40,563 nt of DNA from Polychytrium aggregatum (taxonomy: Eukaryota; Chytridiomycota; Chytridiomycetes; Polychytriales). The stretch lies in NCBI RefSeq assembly GCF_025602895.1, contig NW_026516444.1, forward strand, positions 1 to 40,563, written 5' to 3'. This document shows positions 1-12,174 of this stretch, piece after piece. Position 1 is the stretch's first letter, and each line of letters opens with the position of its first letter. Under the pieces are notes generated by a model that was not told the origin of the DNA, made no database searches, and saw only the letters and a program-made list of their open reading frames with translations. A program made the position numbers and the translations under genes.

Positions 1-275
1 GGGAGCTCGGTGCGTCCTGCATAGCCCGGATTCATGGTGAATAAACGCCGTGCAGGTTTCAATTCAGGCGGATTTCGCGCCCTTCGAACATGAACTTGAG
101 TGCCTTCATGTCCTTGGCATTCTTGATGGTCAGCAGCTGCTGTGCGATCACCGAGAGCACCTCGATGTCGATGCGGTTGAACTCGTCGAAGCAGCACCAG
201 GCCCCCGACTGTGCCAGACCCGCAAACATCTTGCCCATCATCTTGTAGTCCATGCCGTCCGAGCAGTTAAAAAAC
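1..275 (-). other. AAA1 segment of the dynein gene with three apparent frame breaks
   Basis: The protein homology is continuous (QCVVFNCSDGMDYKMMG, then REIRLN, then TMNPGYAGRTELP), but the reading frame shifts three times. One shift is at a run of six A residues on the plus strand (269-274), one near position 61 and one near position 39. Each is explained by a single extra base, and none has splice signals. The preceding 5 kb of the same gene has no such break. Confidence 0.8.
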
Positions 276-3200
276 AACGCACTGGCGGGCCATGGCCTTG
301 GCTAGATCCTTGACGGTCTCGGTTTTACCTGTTCCAGCGGGCCCCACGGGCGAGCCGCCGAGATTGAGCTGCATGGCACCCGTCAGAGTCAAGTAGCAGC
401 GATCCGTCAGCGGCGTGATCACAAGCCGCGGCGAGCAGCCAAGATACTCGTATCCGTAGTTGAAAAGCGAGCTCGACATCTTGACGTGGCACGTATCCGC
501 CTCGGAATCCCAATAGTACCGCTGCTGCTTGGTCCATTCAAAGTCGCCGAGGCCATTGCACTTTGTGGCAATGAGCCCGTGGACAATGTCGCGGTTATGG
601 ACGTCGATGGTGATCAGGGCGCCGAGAATCGCTCGCTGAATCTTGGTCAGGTCGCCGCGGACAAGTGCCGCAACGTTGGTGAGGTTCTACGCACGGTGGT
701 CGCAGCACATGCGGAAGGGATCGGCAACGCGACAACGGTCAACGGAATTCCATGAAGTGAGATGCTCGCCGCAGCCACAATAGCCATTCGCAAGGCCAAC
801 GCATTTGTGGTCTGTGAATAACCCGATACCCTCCCCCACGGCCAGAAGTGCGGCGCTTACATGAATACACTTTTGCTTGACCTGAACCATTCCCTTGACT
901 GGATCGGCTGTCTTGAGCACGTCCGTGATGTCCTTGCACCACAGGATCTGATTGCCAGTCAAAACGACCTGCCCGACATGCTCTCGGATCCAGTCGTTGC
1001 GCTTGGGCTCCTCGTACTCGGCGATCGCAGTCTTGATGAGGCGCCTGAGGACTGCCACCATGGCCTCCTCGACGCTTCCTAGCCAGGCCTCGACATTTCC
1101 GCGCGCCTTGATGGTCTTGTGGAATGGAACGCGCTCGCCTTCGGGAGAAACCATGGCGGCAATATCGATGCTTTTTGGGTCGGCTGAAGAAAACTCCAGG
1201 CTCTTGATGGCATCGAAGCATTTGCTGAGATGGGGCTGGACTGCCTGGGGGTTGCGCGTCTGCGACAAGATCTCGAGCAACTCCTCGTTGGAAAGAAAGT
1301 AAAAGCGCGGGAACAGCAGCCGCTTGCTTTCCAGATAGTCTTCGAGGCACTTTTGGATCTGTTCCAGCAGCACGTTGTTTTGCTGCATCATTTCGAGAAG
1401 CCCGGGCATGGTTCCAGACTTCATGGCATTGGCGTTTCGGGACACTTTCCGCATGACGTCTTTCCACGAGCGATCGACCTGCGAGAACATTCGCGCCTCG
1501 TCGGGCAGCTGCCGCTGAATATCAGGGGCCGAGAAGATGCTCTCGAGATACAGCCAGTTACGCTGGCATGTCATCCAGGCCTCAAGAGTCTCAGCAAAGA
1601 GCGAGAGCTGCTTGTCCCACCGCTCGACCTCGGCCTTGATCGGCCCAATGAATCGCGAGCTCTTGATGGTCGCGATTGTGACCTGGCTGTCCTCCAAGAG
1701 TGTCTGGATGTCGTCAATGGCGCCGAGAATGAACACATCCTTGCTGTCACGATAGCTGATGACAATAAACTCGGCCTCGTTCCACAGCTTCACGACGCGG
1801 CCGAGCATTTCCTCCAGGGCTGCCTCGGAGCCAGCCTGTGCGGAGACGTTGCTGATTTCCTCCTTGAACTCAAACACGCGCAGCTCCATGAGCTTGCCCA
1901 GGGTGAAGGTTTCGTCCTTGATCAAAGTCTTGCCGAGGGCATCTTGAATCTTGTCCCAGTGCCGCTGCTTGAGTGCCGGGTTGCGAAGATCGACGATGGT
2001 AGGATACATGGTTCGGTATTCCTCCACCATGGACTTGAGACGTGGGACGACTTCGTTGGGCGGAAGACCTTTGTCGAGGTTATAGACGGTCTTGAGGTAA
2101 TTCTGGATCTGGGCACTGATGTCCTCGGTATTGAGCGAATCAAAGCTTTGATCCTTCCAGCTCCTGTATCAGTGCCCGGGAATATGGTTGTGAGAACATG
2201 TCGCGCGCGTGGAGCGACACTTCAGAGGACTCTGCGCTGGCGCTGACCGTGCGGCTGCCGCTCTGCCAAACAGCGCGATATCGGGATGGGCGGATCTGTG
2301 AGCGCAGGGATATTCACACTTACACCGTGAGATCGTCCCAGTCCTTCAAGCTGACCCACAGCGTCCTCTTCAGCTCGACTTCCACCTTGGTCTCCTCAAG
2401 CTCGCCGCCTTTCTCGATCTTTTGCTGCTGCTTCCCGCTTTCGGCCTTTTGTCGCTGCATCTCGGCGATTGACCCGCCGCTTTTGAACAGCTCGCCCCAC
2501 ATCTCGTATCGTTGCTTTAGAACCTCGACTTTCTCGAGTTGCAGGCGAAGGTCTTCCAGGAAGGCGATCACCACCTCGCTCTTGGCTCCGCTGTTGAGAA
2601 CCATCGGGTCTTGGGCGCGGTTGCGGATATCGGACACCTCGGTCATCAAATCAGAGACGGCCTTCTCGAGATCCATGGAGAACTTTGTGATGTTTTCTTC
2701 CTTGGTGTCGGACGCCATGTCGACGGCTTCCTTGAGTTGGCGAATCGTTGGACCGAGGGTTTGATACATAGCCAGGTCGGTAGGCTGGATGGGGACGTGA
2801 TGGACCTCCATCAAGTTGTACAGACGACTAACTTCGTCGTAGAAGCACTCAACGAGCAGCATGGAGTTTTTGACTGGATAGAAATGCACGGCCGCCAAAC
2901 GATACAACATCAGTCGAGGTGGCATGTTGAGATAGCGGCGCTGGTAAGCCAGCACAAGTGCGTGAATGCGAACCGAGAAAGCCCTCCTCCCGCATCGTAT
3001 TGCGCCACATTACTGTCCACTGCGACGACCACGAGTGCCACGACAGATGCATACCCTTTTCAAGCCAGCCAAGGTACTCCACAAATCCTTCAACGCTTGT
3101 CGGTGGCGTGTTGAGTATGCGCACCCAGGTCTGGACCTCGCCCAGGAGCAGGTCATTCTTGTCTCGAGCTATGTGCGGCAGGATTTTGGCGACCTCCTCG

Positions 3201-6200
3201 AAGCATCGCTCGGGACTGGGAGTAAGGACACTCTTGAAGTTCGTAGTGTCGATGAGGAGATTGTTGATGATGGAGGTTGTGGAGATTTCGCCCATCTTCT
3301 GCTTCTGAATCGAGAACCGGACCAGCGAGCTTTCAAAGAAATCGACCATTGGGGAAACTGAGCTGCCGTCAGGGCGAATCTCGACGTTCGCGCCAAGGCT
3401 CAGAACGTCAATGTCCTTCGGATCCGTCATGGGAGCACCGGTGGCTTGGTTGGCTTCGGTCTCGCGCTGCACAAAGTCGGCCATCAAGAATGCCGAGATG
3501 CCTCCCTCGTAGCTCTGGCTGTTGGACGTTGCCAGTAGATAGCCGATGCGGCCGGCCGCCGTCTCAAGGGCCTTCAGGCCCACAAAGTTTTCGTTCTCGA
3601 TCCACATCCTGCGAACCTCCTCCCAGGTCTGCATCCACCGAGTGGAATTGGAGAACATGCCGACGAGCGTGCCTCGGATGCGGCCGCATATCTCGCGAAA
3701 GTATCCGTTCTCGATGATAATGTTGCCGACCTGTGGGCCCTCACCATATTCCGTCTCCTCGAATCCTCGAACAGAGGAGTATGCTCCGCCGGACATGCTG
3801 GACGGATCCAAGTACGGAATAGTGTTGCTCAGGAGTGACACCTTCTCGACGGTCGACAAGTACAGCTTGATGAGGTTGTCGACGAGGGTTAGGTATTCCA
3901 TGAGACCTGGATTGAAGTACAGATGCTTGGTGGGAGCCGTCTGAGCTATCAGCTGCTCGGTCTTGAATAGCGGACAGAACGTGTGCGCCTTCTCCTTCGA
4001 GCCCTCCTTCTCGCCTTTTTTTGCCGCCTTTGCCGGCTCGGGCTTGCCCGGAGCTGCCGCGGCGACGTTGTGGGTTTCGTCTTCCATCTCGGCGATATCA
4101 GCAGGCGAGCCGTCGTCCTCGATGATCTCGGTGAGCTCCATGTGCTCCATCGAGTCCTTTACAATGCGACTCAAGATGGTCGGGAATCCGTCAAACCCCT
4201 TCTCGATGAGCTCGCTGGTGCCGACCTCGGTTCCCACGACCACGCCGCCGACTTGCACGCCAGGGATCCGCTGGATGTACGATTCAGCCTCCATGGCATC
4301 GCCCTCGGGCGCTTCAAGTCGCTTACTGTCGGCTTCTCCATCCCTGGCATCGTGGCTGGCTCCGGTCTCGCCTTCAAATACGACTGGAGCAGGGGCTGGA
4401 TCGGCCGCGCCGCTTGCGTTATCGACAACGACATCCGCGTCCTTGCAGCCGCGATAGACGTACTTGAGCAGATCCCTGGTGCTCTCTATCGCCATGACCT
4501 GCAGTGTTCCGACGATCATGTAGTCAACGAGCTTGACAAAGCGTTGGATCCGACGACACTCGGATCGCCTGGCTGCTTGCTCAGTAAAGGTCAGTTTGCG
4601 AGGAACGAGTTGATCCTCCGAAAGCGGCTTTTGCTGTTGCTGTTGTTGTTGCTGCTGTTGCTGCTGTTGCTGTTGTTGTTGCTGCTGTTGCTGTTGTTGT
4701 TGTTGCTGCTGCTGTTTCTTGGCGCCCGTCAAAGTGTTCGATGATCCGGATGGCTTTCCATCCTTCTCGGCGGGTTTTTGGGCTTCCCACTCGACCTCAA
4801 ACCCTTTTTCTTGCAAGCAAGCGACTCCGGCTTGCTCAACCAGCTTGCGGACGTCAAGTTCGAGGGCGCTCAAGACCTTGGTCCCCACCGACTCAACCCA
4901 CTCCACCTGCTCCTTCTCAAACTCGGATAGGTTGTAGCTGTGCTGCTCCTGGATGCGGACAAATCGCCGATAGATAATAACATCCGCGCAACAGGCTCGG
5001 ACGTCCAGCAGTGTCTTGCGCAGAATTGGATGCACCAAGAACAGGTTGTCTGAGAGCCGACGCTTGGAAAACAGAATCTTGGTGTGTAGGACCGTGCGCT
5101 TCCACAGAGTGAAGCACTTCCACATGCGATACCGAGCAAAGAACGGAATCTTGAGGAGGCTGTGGAAGAGCGCATACTCGCGTAGCCACTGCTTGAGGGG
5201 CGTGAAATCGCCGTGACCCTGGTGGTCAAAGTGGGTGACACCCTGGAGCGCAAGCGACGAAAGAATGAGCAAGCACCACCACACAAGCCCGAAGCAAAAG
5301 CGCAATGTTGCTGTGTGAGGACATGGCACGCGACGGCGCGGGCAAGCATTCGGCAAGCAATCGCTTGAGTGTAGATATGGCATGCGGGACCGCAAGATCT
5401 CGCCCCCCCCCCATCGCTAATAGCGATGTCAAGTGCTCTGTTATACTGCGCTTGATGAGAGATGATGAAGGAAGGAGGGAGGAATTAAGGCTTACCGCAA
5501 AGCTCAGTGTATAATAGCCGTTGCTGGGCGACACCTTGGAAAAGTCGACAATCTCAAGATGATAGGGATTGAAGGTGGACTGGCTGCCCTTGACGGCGTC
5601 GCTGATGCGATTCATATAGACAAACTCGCCCGTGCCCGGGTTGGCATCGAGATATTTGATAAACTGGAAGGGGTCTCGGTGTGCCGGCTGACTCTGAGCA
5701 ATGTCTGCGGCCAGGGTCATCGATCCGGAAACATCTAGATCCATGTCGTCGGGTACTTCGGCCTCGGGAGGAGCAGATTCGGACTGTCCGTCTCGGTCGG
5801 GCTCGACCATGCGCACACGCTTGGCGGTGCGGCGGGACGCAGGAGCCGTTGCCGAGGCAGACTGGGGTGCGGACGAGGGCGACATGGGTGTCGATGGGGC
5901 CGAGGGGATCGGCGGAATCACGGGGGTCTTGGATCGGATGTTGAAGTGAACCTCCTCGGTGACGAGGAGCTCGTCAGTTCCGCGTTTGGGCGGTCGCAGG
6001 ATATGGTCGAGCCGGGACAGAGAGAGACCCTTGTTTTTACCGCTCTGGGCGTCGAGCCGGTTGTGCGTCGAGCTGGTTGGAACGACGACGGGCTTGCGGG
6101 CCTTGAGTGCCGAGTTTTTGTTCAGCACCTGCGGAACGGCTGGTGGATTGCCCGGCTGTGGCAACACATCGGAAGCCAGAGATTCGATGATTTCAATAAG

Positions 6201-6742
6201 CACGGTGTCAGAAAGCCCCCCCCCTCTCCTCTCTCTCCCTCTGTCCTGCCACCTCTGGTTCCACGCGCAAAAACATGGGTCTGCAGCGACGGTGCAGTAC
6301 TGTCGCTCACCATCGGGAAGTGCTTTTCCTGGGTCTGGTAGTCCATGGCGTTGCCAATGGGATCAAGGCGACGCCTCGTGGTTGGGATCTGGCGGATCTT
6401 GAAGCGCGGGTAATCTTTGGGTTCGGAAATCGTGTAGAGGCGCTCGAGCAGCTCAAGCGTCTTTGGATCGTCTTCGTTGGCATCGGCGCCGGACACGTCG
6501 TGGACCTGCACCCCGAACTTTGCCCAGGCAACCGGGCGCGTAGCAGTATCCAGTCGCTGTTCAGACTCCTCCAGCGGCGTGCGCGTCGACGACGTGCGAT
6601 GGATGAGCTGGCGAGCAGAGGCGGCGGTGGCGGGCGTGTGGTGCGCCGAGATAGGGGTTTTGTGGGCAGCCGGCGATATGCTTGGTTCAGCGGTGCTGCT
6701 TTCGGGGAGGCCAGACACGGGCTGATAAGCTGAGGTGTCCAT
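1..6742 (-). CDS. Axonemal dynein heavy chain, 5' part (partial)
   Basis: Motor subunit of a flagellar inner- or outer-arm dynein; it converts ATP hydrolysis into sliding of axonemal microtubules. The exons I infer on the minus strand are 6742-6311, 6155-5496, 5242-3055, 2873-2324, 2163-861 and 686 to the edge. All introns are GT-AG, and phases add up without a stop until the AAA1 region. An N-terminal low-complexity stretch is followed by a stem containing GVTHF and IPFFARYRMWK, a linker (VLTGNQILWCKD), then AAA1 with Walker A GPAGTGKTET (about 320-350) and Walker B CCFDEFNRI (about 170-200). The chain reaches AAA1 after about 1,800 residues, normal for a heavy chain of 4,000-4,600. The start at 6742 is the first Met of an open first exon. 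The subtype resembles single-headed inner-arm chains (DNAH1/6/7 type), but I am unsure. The frame breaks near the left edge. Confidence 0.93.
4631..4714 (-). repeat. CAG/CAA repeat encoding 28 glutamines in the dynein stem
   Basis: An uninterrupted run of 28 codons, all CAG or CAA on the minus strand, lies between GAKK and KPLSED in the N-terminal stem of the dynein heavy chain. The codons are mixed, so the tract is not a pure triplet repeat. It falls inside a large open exon, so it should be translated. Confidence 0.95.
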
Positions 6743-7485
6743 GGCGACCGGGAGCAGTCCGGACCGCGAAAGCAGAGAAGCGGTCGCGTCTGGAGTCAAG
6801 AAATAGAAGGGAGAGGTGTGCCGAACGGGCTTGAAGGCGCAGGCAGAACGGGAGTGTGCGATGAGGGCAAATTGACGGTCGAATACGGTGCAGAGACACG
6901 CAACAGACAAACGATCGACTCCAGAAGTAGCTCCAAGCGGGGCAGACCCCGGGCAGCGCTGGTTTGGCGGCGTGGGAACGATTCCGCGCCAAAGCAGGGC
7001 CCAATCATGCAGGCCAGTCGTGGATAGGCACGAGGAGCGGCAGCGATCTTGGCCAAGAATGCAGATGAGGCTCTGTGTTTTTTGTGTTGGCCATGGTGGA
7101 CATTGAATGGGTGTATATTCGGGACCCAGAAAAAAAGAGTGCCACACCTGGCTCAAACCAGCTGTACACGGTCAAATCAAAGGCAACAAGCAGTTTAGGC
7201 CGCCGATACATGATAGAAAAGTACAGAGTACCATGGCCGGGATCAAGCCTTTGGGTCAGTCGAGAAAGGGTCGCGCAGGAGGAAGAGGAAAAGGAAGAGG
7301 AAGGGGGGTGGCGAAGATTGGGGCTCGGGCCCATGAGCATGTCTCAATATGGCCCGCTGTCCGCCACACCCTACCAGCGCAACAGATCAATCAGTCAAGG
7401 ATATGTAAAAAACCGAGTTGCCTTGCCACAGACAAGGGGTTGGGCCAAAGAATGGCGCACCGAGCTATTTTGCTCATTCGAGGGA
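6743..7485. promoter_or_regulatory. Intergenic region upstream of the dynein gene, downstream of glycogenin 1
   Basis: Both flanking genes are on the minus strand, so this 743-bp stretch should hold the 3' UTR and terminator of the long glycogenin and the promoter of the dynein gene. I see no convincing open reading frame, TATA box or repeat. An A/G-rich patch lies near 7260-7310. Confidence 0.4.
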
Positions 7486-10400
7486 CTAGCCGTCCGTCTT
7501 GGCAGCGGCAGCGGTGGTGGTGGTTGTGGTGGTGGTGGTCACCGATACGGGCTTCTCGACGACCTCCACAGTCTGTTTCTTCTCGGTAGTGAGGCCAGCA
7601 CCAGTCTGGCTCGTGCGAACGACTCTTCGCCGGGTCGTCGTTGTGGTCGTTGTGGTGGCGTTGGTGGAAGAGGCCGCGGTGGCCACTCTGGATGATACGG
7701 TGTCGCTCTGCACCTGTTGCGAGCTTGATTTTGCTCCGGTCAAAGTGCTGGACACCTTCGTATTGGTGCTGGTGCTGGTGCTGGTATCGGTGGAGGCCTT
7801 TGCGGCCTTTGCATCGATGGTGCGGCTGACAGTGACGGCGTGCTGTCTGGTGCCGGAGCTGGCGATGAGCGACGCGATCGCTTCCTTACTGGGGATGCTT
7901 TCAAATACCGTCGCAGGAGCAGCGGCAGGCGCAGCGGAGCCCAAGATGGTTGTAACAACAGGGGCGACGGCGGCAGTTGCGGCCGATGCGGCAGGGACAG
8001 ATGTGGAAGCACCAGCGGCTGTGGTCGTGGTGGTGGCGGAGGCACCAGTAAGCTTGGTAGCAGCGACGGCAGCAGCGGCGGTGGAGGAAGTGGTCGTAGT
8101 AATGGCTGTGGTGGTTGCTGATCCTGAAGGTTTGGCGACGGCAACAGAGGAGCGCGAGGATGTGCTTTTGGTGTCGGTTGTGGAAGCATGTGCAGCACCA
8201 GCAGCGGAGAGACGTTTGGTGGAGTTGGCTTCAGAGGCTACTGCCTTGGACGCTGTTTTCGCATCGGCCGTTGTGTGAGTATGTTCCTTTGCCAGGGTTG
8301 TCTGCGCACTGGCCTTTGAGTCCGTCGAGCGCTCGTGCTGGTGGCCGTGGCTGCTGTGGTTGTGCCCGTCGTGGATGTGGTGGCCGTCATGATGAACGAT
8401 GCGCTTCGAGACGGCTACCGAAGCATCGTGTGTGGTGGTTCCCTTTTCATCCTCGTGGGAGTCGAGAGTCTTGGCGATGGCGGATTGGAGCTGATTCTGA
8501 CGCTCATCGACAACATCCAGGGCCGTGGCCGTCTCGCCGTCGGAGACATAGTTCTTGGAGAAGAACGAGCTGCGCTTGCGGCGAACAATAACCGTGTCGA
8601 TCTGGATCGACTCGGACTTGACGATACGCTCTTCTTGCGAAGCCTCAGAGTGCTCCAGAGTGTCTGATACGGCAGAGACGGCGCTGCTTCCGACGGATTT
8701 CGACTGCATCTCCTTCACGGGGGACTCGGCGCGGGAGTACACCGGGGCAGATGGCAGGGACGCAGCACCGGAGGAGACGGAGCGCGCGGCCGACATTGTC
8801 TCCCTGGAGCTCTTGGAGGACACAGATCTGGACGCAGGAGCACTCGCCGCCCCGTTGACGCTGCTCGTAGTGGTTGCAACCACGGTGTTCGCTGAAGCCT
8901 CCGTGGTCGTCGATACCGCCGATGTCTTCTTCACATTCGTTGTCGTCGCCGTGGCAGTGCCGGCCGCAGCAGCGGCTGTGCTGTCTGCAACCGACTGGGC
9001 AGAGGTAGCAGAGCGTGCCGTGGCAGTATGGCCTGCGGTAGATTGGCCTGACGACTCCTTCAGTTTGTCCCGCGAAGTTTTTGTCGACAGGGTCTTGGTC
9101 GGGCTCCGGCGGGCACCCGAGGAAGCGACCGCAGGTGGGTCACGCTTGCTGGAGACCACCGTGAGTTTTTCGAGAAGAGCGACTGCATTTGCCGCCGTCA
9201 GGGTCTGCAGCTCCTCGGGAGGCAAATTGGTCGGCGCAATGGCAACGTTGTCGGCTGTAGATAGTTTCTCAGGGAGGAAGTCGTTGCGACTCACAGGGGT
9301 GATGAAACCAGGGTAGTGTGTCGAATTGCTTCGGCTGCGCGTGGTCTTGCGAATGATCTCGGTGGCGGGCTCGATGGCATCCATCTCGTAGACATATTCC
9401 TTGGTAGGAGAGGAAGCACGAGAGGCCTTCAGCGGCAGAGGAATTGCGGTCGAGTCCGTCAGAATATCCTCGTTCCCGTGGCGCACATCCACAAGGCTTC
9501 CCAGACCGAGGGATTTGCGGCGCTTCGAGAGACCAACAAACTCTTGTTCATTCCAACTGATGCGGTAGTTTTGGAAATCAGACAGATTGGCGCTGAAAGC
9601 CGGACCCGTGGGCTTCTTGGGCGGGGCCGAGGAAGCGGAGGTCGTGTTCACAGCGGGCACGGGGTCGGCGGGAAGAGGCGTGGTGTGTTGAAGCATGGAG
9701 GGGAAATGCTTGTTGAAGTTGGCAACATCATCGACTACAGGAGGCAAAGGTGGAGGGGCCGGGGTCCAAGATTCAGCGGAGCGGTTGTCAGGAGGAGGAG
9801 ACGGGTGCTGCTCTTGGTGCTGGTAGTGGTGCTGATGTTCTTGGTGGTGATGGTACTCCTGGTGATGATGTTCCTGGTGGTGGTGCTGTTCGTGGTGGTG
9901 GTGCTGTTCCTGATGGTGGTGGTGGTGCTGCTGCTGCTGCTGATGTTGCTCTGTGTGATATTTATGAGGGTCCCATTGTTGGGTTGGCTCATGGTACTGG
10001 TACTCTGGTATTTGGGGCTGTAGCGCGTAGTACCGCTGCACCTCAACAGGATAATGATGGCCTGTGTGATAAACAGGGCTCTCGTAACGAGGCTGGTGCT
10101 CATACGGAACATACACAGGCTGTTCCTGGTGATGGTGATGGTGATGGTGCTGTTGCGGCTGCTCCTGGTGATGGTGCTCCTGATAGTGGTGCTCCTGGTG
10201 GTGATGGTGCTGTTGCGGCTGCTCCTGGTGTTGGTGCTGCTGATGGTGGTGCTCCTGATAGTGATGCTCCTGGTGCTGCTGATTTTGCTCCTGCTGATGG
10301 TGTTGGTGATGTTGGTGCTGGTGGTGTTGGTGTTGGTGGTGCTGGTGGTGTTGGTGGTGTTGGTGGTGTTGGTGGTGTTGGTGGTGGACCGCAGCCGGAG

Positions 10401-12174
10401 GGGAGGGGGCGCTGTATGAGGGAGCATGGCTGCTTCCATCCGAAGTGTTTTGAGCAGCTTCTGCAACCTTGGCAGCGGCATAGGCTTCGCGGGAACGCCG
10501 GAGGGCCTGAGCGAAGCGCGAGCAAGCCCAAATCAGCCACGATGGACGTTGCCAAGCAGAACCAAGTTTGGAATGCGACTGACTCGACTGAGAGAACTGA
10601 CAGATGATGCAATGGCGGTGATTACCTCAAGCGTAGCTGCACGCTCCTTGGCAGCAGGGATACCGATCTCGGTTATATCATACACCGAGTGCCACTTTTG
10701 GACCAAGTTCACATACTGCTGAGAATGGCCACCGCTTTGGTAAAGCATCGCGCGGATTGAGAGCATCCAAGTTGCGTTAGCTATCGATACTGCATCAACC
10801 CATCAAAGATGCAGCACGACCAAGCATGCCTTGGTGGTGATGAAGGCGACGAACGGAGCTCTGGGGCATAGATGATACGTACGTGTTCCAGACGGTTCCA
10901 TCGGTGAACCTCGACCAGTGCCAGGGCTTAGTGGCACCGATAAAATGGACGATGGAGACATTGTTTCCGTATTGCATGAAAGCGGGCAGATACGAATAGG
11001 ACGCCGACGGAGTGACGTTGAAGCTGAAGGGGAGCCGAACAGCGTTCGCTTTGGTGGCTCGCTTATGAGAGGGCGGCAGCATGTAGCTCCAGGATGAAAA
11101 GAATGAATTCAGAACGCCTTGGTCGCCGCCTGATCAAGTGTGGCCCGTTTCAGAAGAGGACAGAAGGAAGGGCAGTGCGTATCAGCGGTGTGTCCAGGTC
11201 GTCGCCAGACGAATGCTGGCAGCGAATCATCCACCGACAGCGGCTCGCCAGACATGATCAGAAACAGGGATACGCGCGAATCAGCTGGGTTGATGGGCAG
11301 CCGCTATGCATCCGCCAATTGTGCCGCACAGAACGCAAGCATCCGCTGCACCTTCCCCATGTGTCCAGCTGACGACGGGCATTGAAGACAGAATGATCTG
11401 TGGCTGCAATGCTCCCGCGTTTCACCACAAGGCCTGGGAGACATCAAGTCTCATAATGCCACCCACGATCCACCCATTGCGTGGTGGCCCTCATAGGCGA
11501 CTAAAGATCCGACTCCGACCCGCCACAATTGCATATGCAACCTTGGCAGACATCACATGGGACAAGACAAGTGTAGCTGGACTACATTGAAACCCGCCCG
11601 ACAGACCTACTCACACCCCCACCCGCACGACGGGTGACGTTGACATGAACAAGTGCTTACCATCGAAACTGCCATAGGACCGAGCAAACTCGATGATGCG
11701 AGAATATAGCGTCGTCGATGGCTTGGTCACAAACACTCCCGAGTTGAAGCAGTCGGGCCATCCAATGTCTGGCGCCGCCGCAAAGTTGACATGGTCCTCG
11801 TCGACATAGTCAAAGAGCTCGTCGACGTTCCTCAGCACCAGTGTGTCGGCGTCGAGGAAGACGATGCGGTCATAAACGAGCAGGCTGGGATCCCACACAT
11901 GCAGTTTGGTGAAGGTCACGTCGAGCTCGGGTCGGCCGAGGAGCGAGAGGTTGGAGTGATCGTTGGATCGCAGGATCGGCACAAAGAGGACCTTGTCGAA
12001 GGTCCTGAACAGCAGCTGGACCGAGTAGACCGAGAAGGACTCGGAGGCGACGATGCAGACGATCGGGTACTGAGTGGCGGTCGCCCTGAGCGATGCCACG
12101 AGGGTGACGGCGCCAGGGATATACGACTCGGACGTCAGCAGAGTGACATAGGCAAAGTTTCTGAAGACAGCCAT
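7486..12174 (-). CDS. Glycogenin-like glucosyltransferase 1, with very long low-complexity tail
   Basis: GT8-family self-glucosylating primer of glycogen synthesis. Inferred exons are 12174-11661, 11129-10883, 10734-10626 and 10506-7486, coding for about 1,296 residues. The catalytic domain (residues 1 to about 270) has the metal-binding DAD in FLDADTL (108-110), GWPDCFNSGVF and GGDQG. In SASYSYLPAF the first Tyr (about 216) aligns with the glucosylated Tyr195 of human glycogenin-1. The last exon is huge. It begins with a His/Gln-rich repeat region, then FNKHFPSM and NYRISWNEQEF, both shared with the neighbouring paralogue and probably the glycogen-synthase contact, then about 700 residues rich in Ser, Thr, Ala and Val. 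The family is usually 330-650 residues. The start matches the paralogue, and exon sizes 514, 247 and 109 nt are the same in both genes. Confidence 0.92.
9826..9952 (-). repeat. His/Gln/Glu-rich coding repeat in glycogenin 1 tail (second block)
   Basis: Degenerate CAC/CAT/CAG/GAG codon repeats on the minus strand encode alternating histidine clusters and Gln-Glu pairs. The block lies in frame in the last exon of glycogenin 1, between the N-terminal repeat block and the FNKHFPSM motif. Confidence 0.85.
10113..10390 (-). repeat. His/Gln-rich coding repeat in glycogenin 1 tail (first block)
   Basis: Read on the minus strand in the glycogenin 1 frame, this gives repeated His-His-Gln units followed by His/Gln/Glu clusters over about 90 residues. 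The DNA is a degenerate array based on CAC CAC CAA and CAC CAG GAG. The opposite strand gives long Leu/Val or Gly/Ala open frames that are artefacts of the repeat. Confidence 0.9.
11638..12156 (-). repeat. Inverted-repeat arm A (519 bp), glycogenin 1 exon 1
   Basis: The min strand here matches the plus strand of 14592-15110 base for base by eye, with no gap. The arm starts in codon 7 of glycogenin exon 1 (TTTGCC) and ends 23 bp inside intron 1. Sequences outside both boundaries diverge at once: MAVFRN against MPPHKG at the 5' side, unrelated intron sequence at the 3' side. Confidence 0.93.

Noticed and set aside
1230-2246. 338-codon open frame on the plus strand
   Set aside because: It is the antisense shadow of the dynein linker exon; no family motif, and the minus strand is clearly coding.
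1-6742. Dynein gene as a pseudogene
   Set aside because: Five introns splice cleanly and more than 1,700 codons are intact. Damage is limited to the last 275 bases at the window edge.
7499-10419. Several long plus-strand frames rich in Val/Ala/Leu or Gly
   Set aside because: They mirror the Thr/Ala/Ser and His/Gln codons of the glycogenin 1 tail; simple-repeat artefacts, not membrane proteins.
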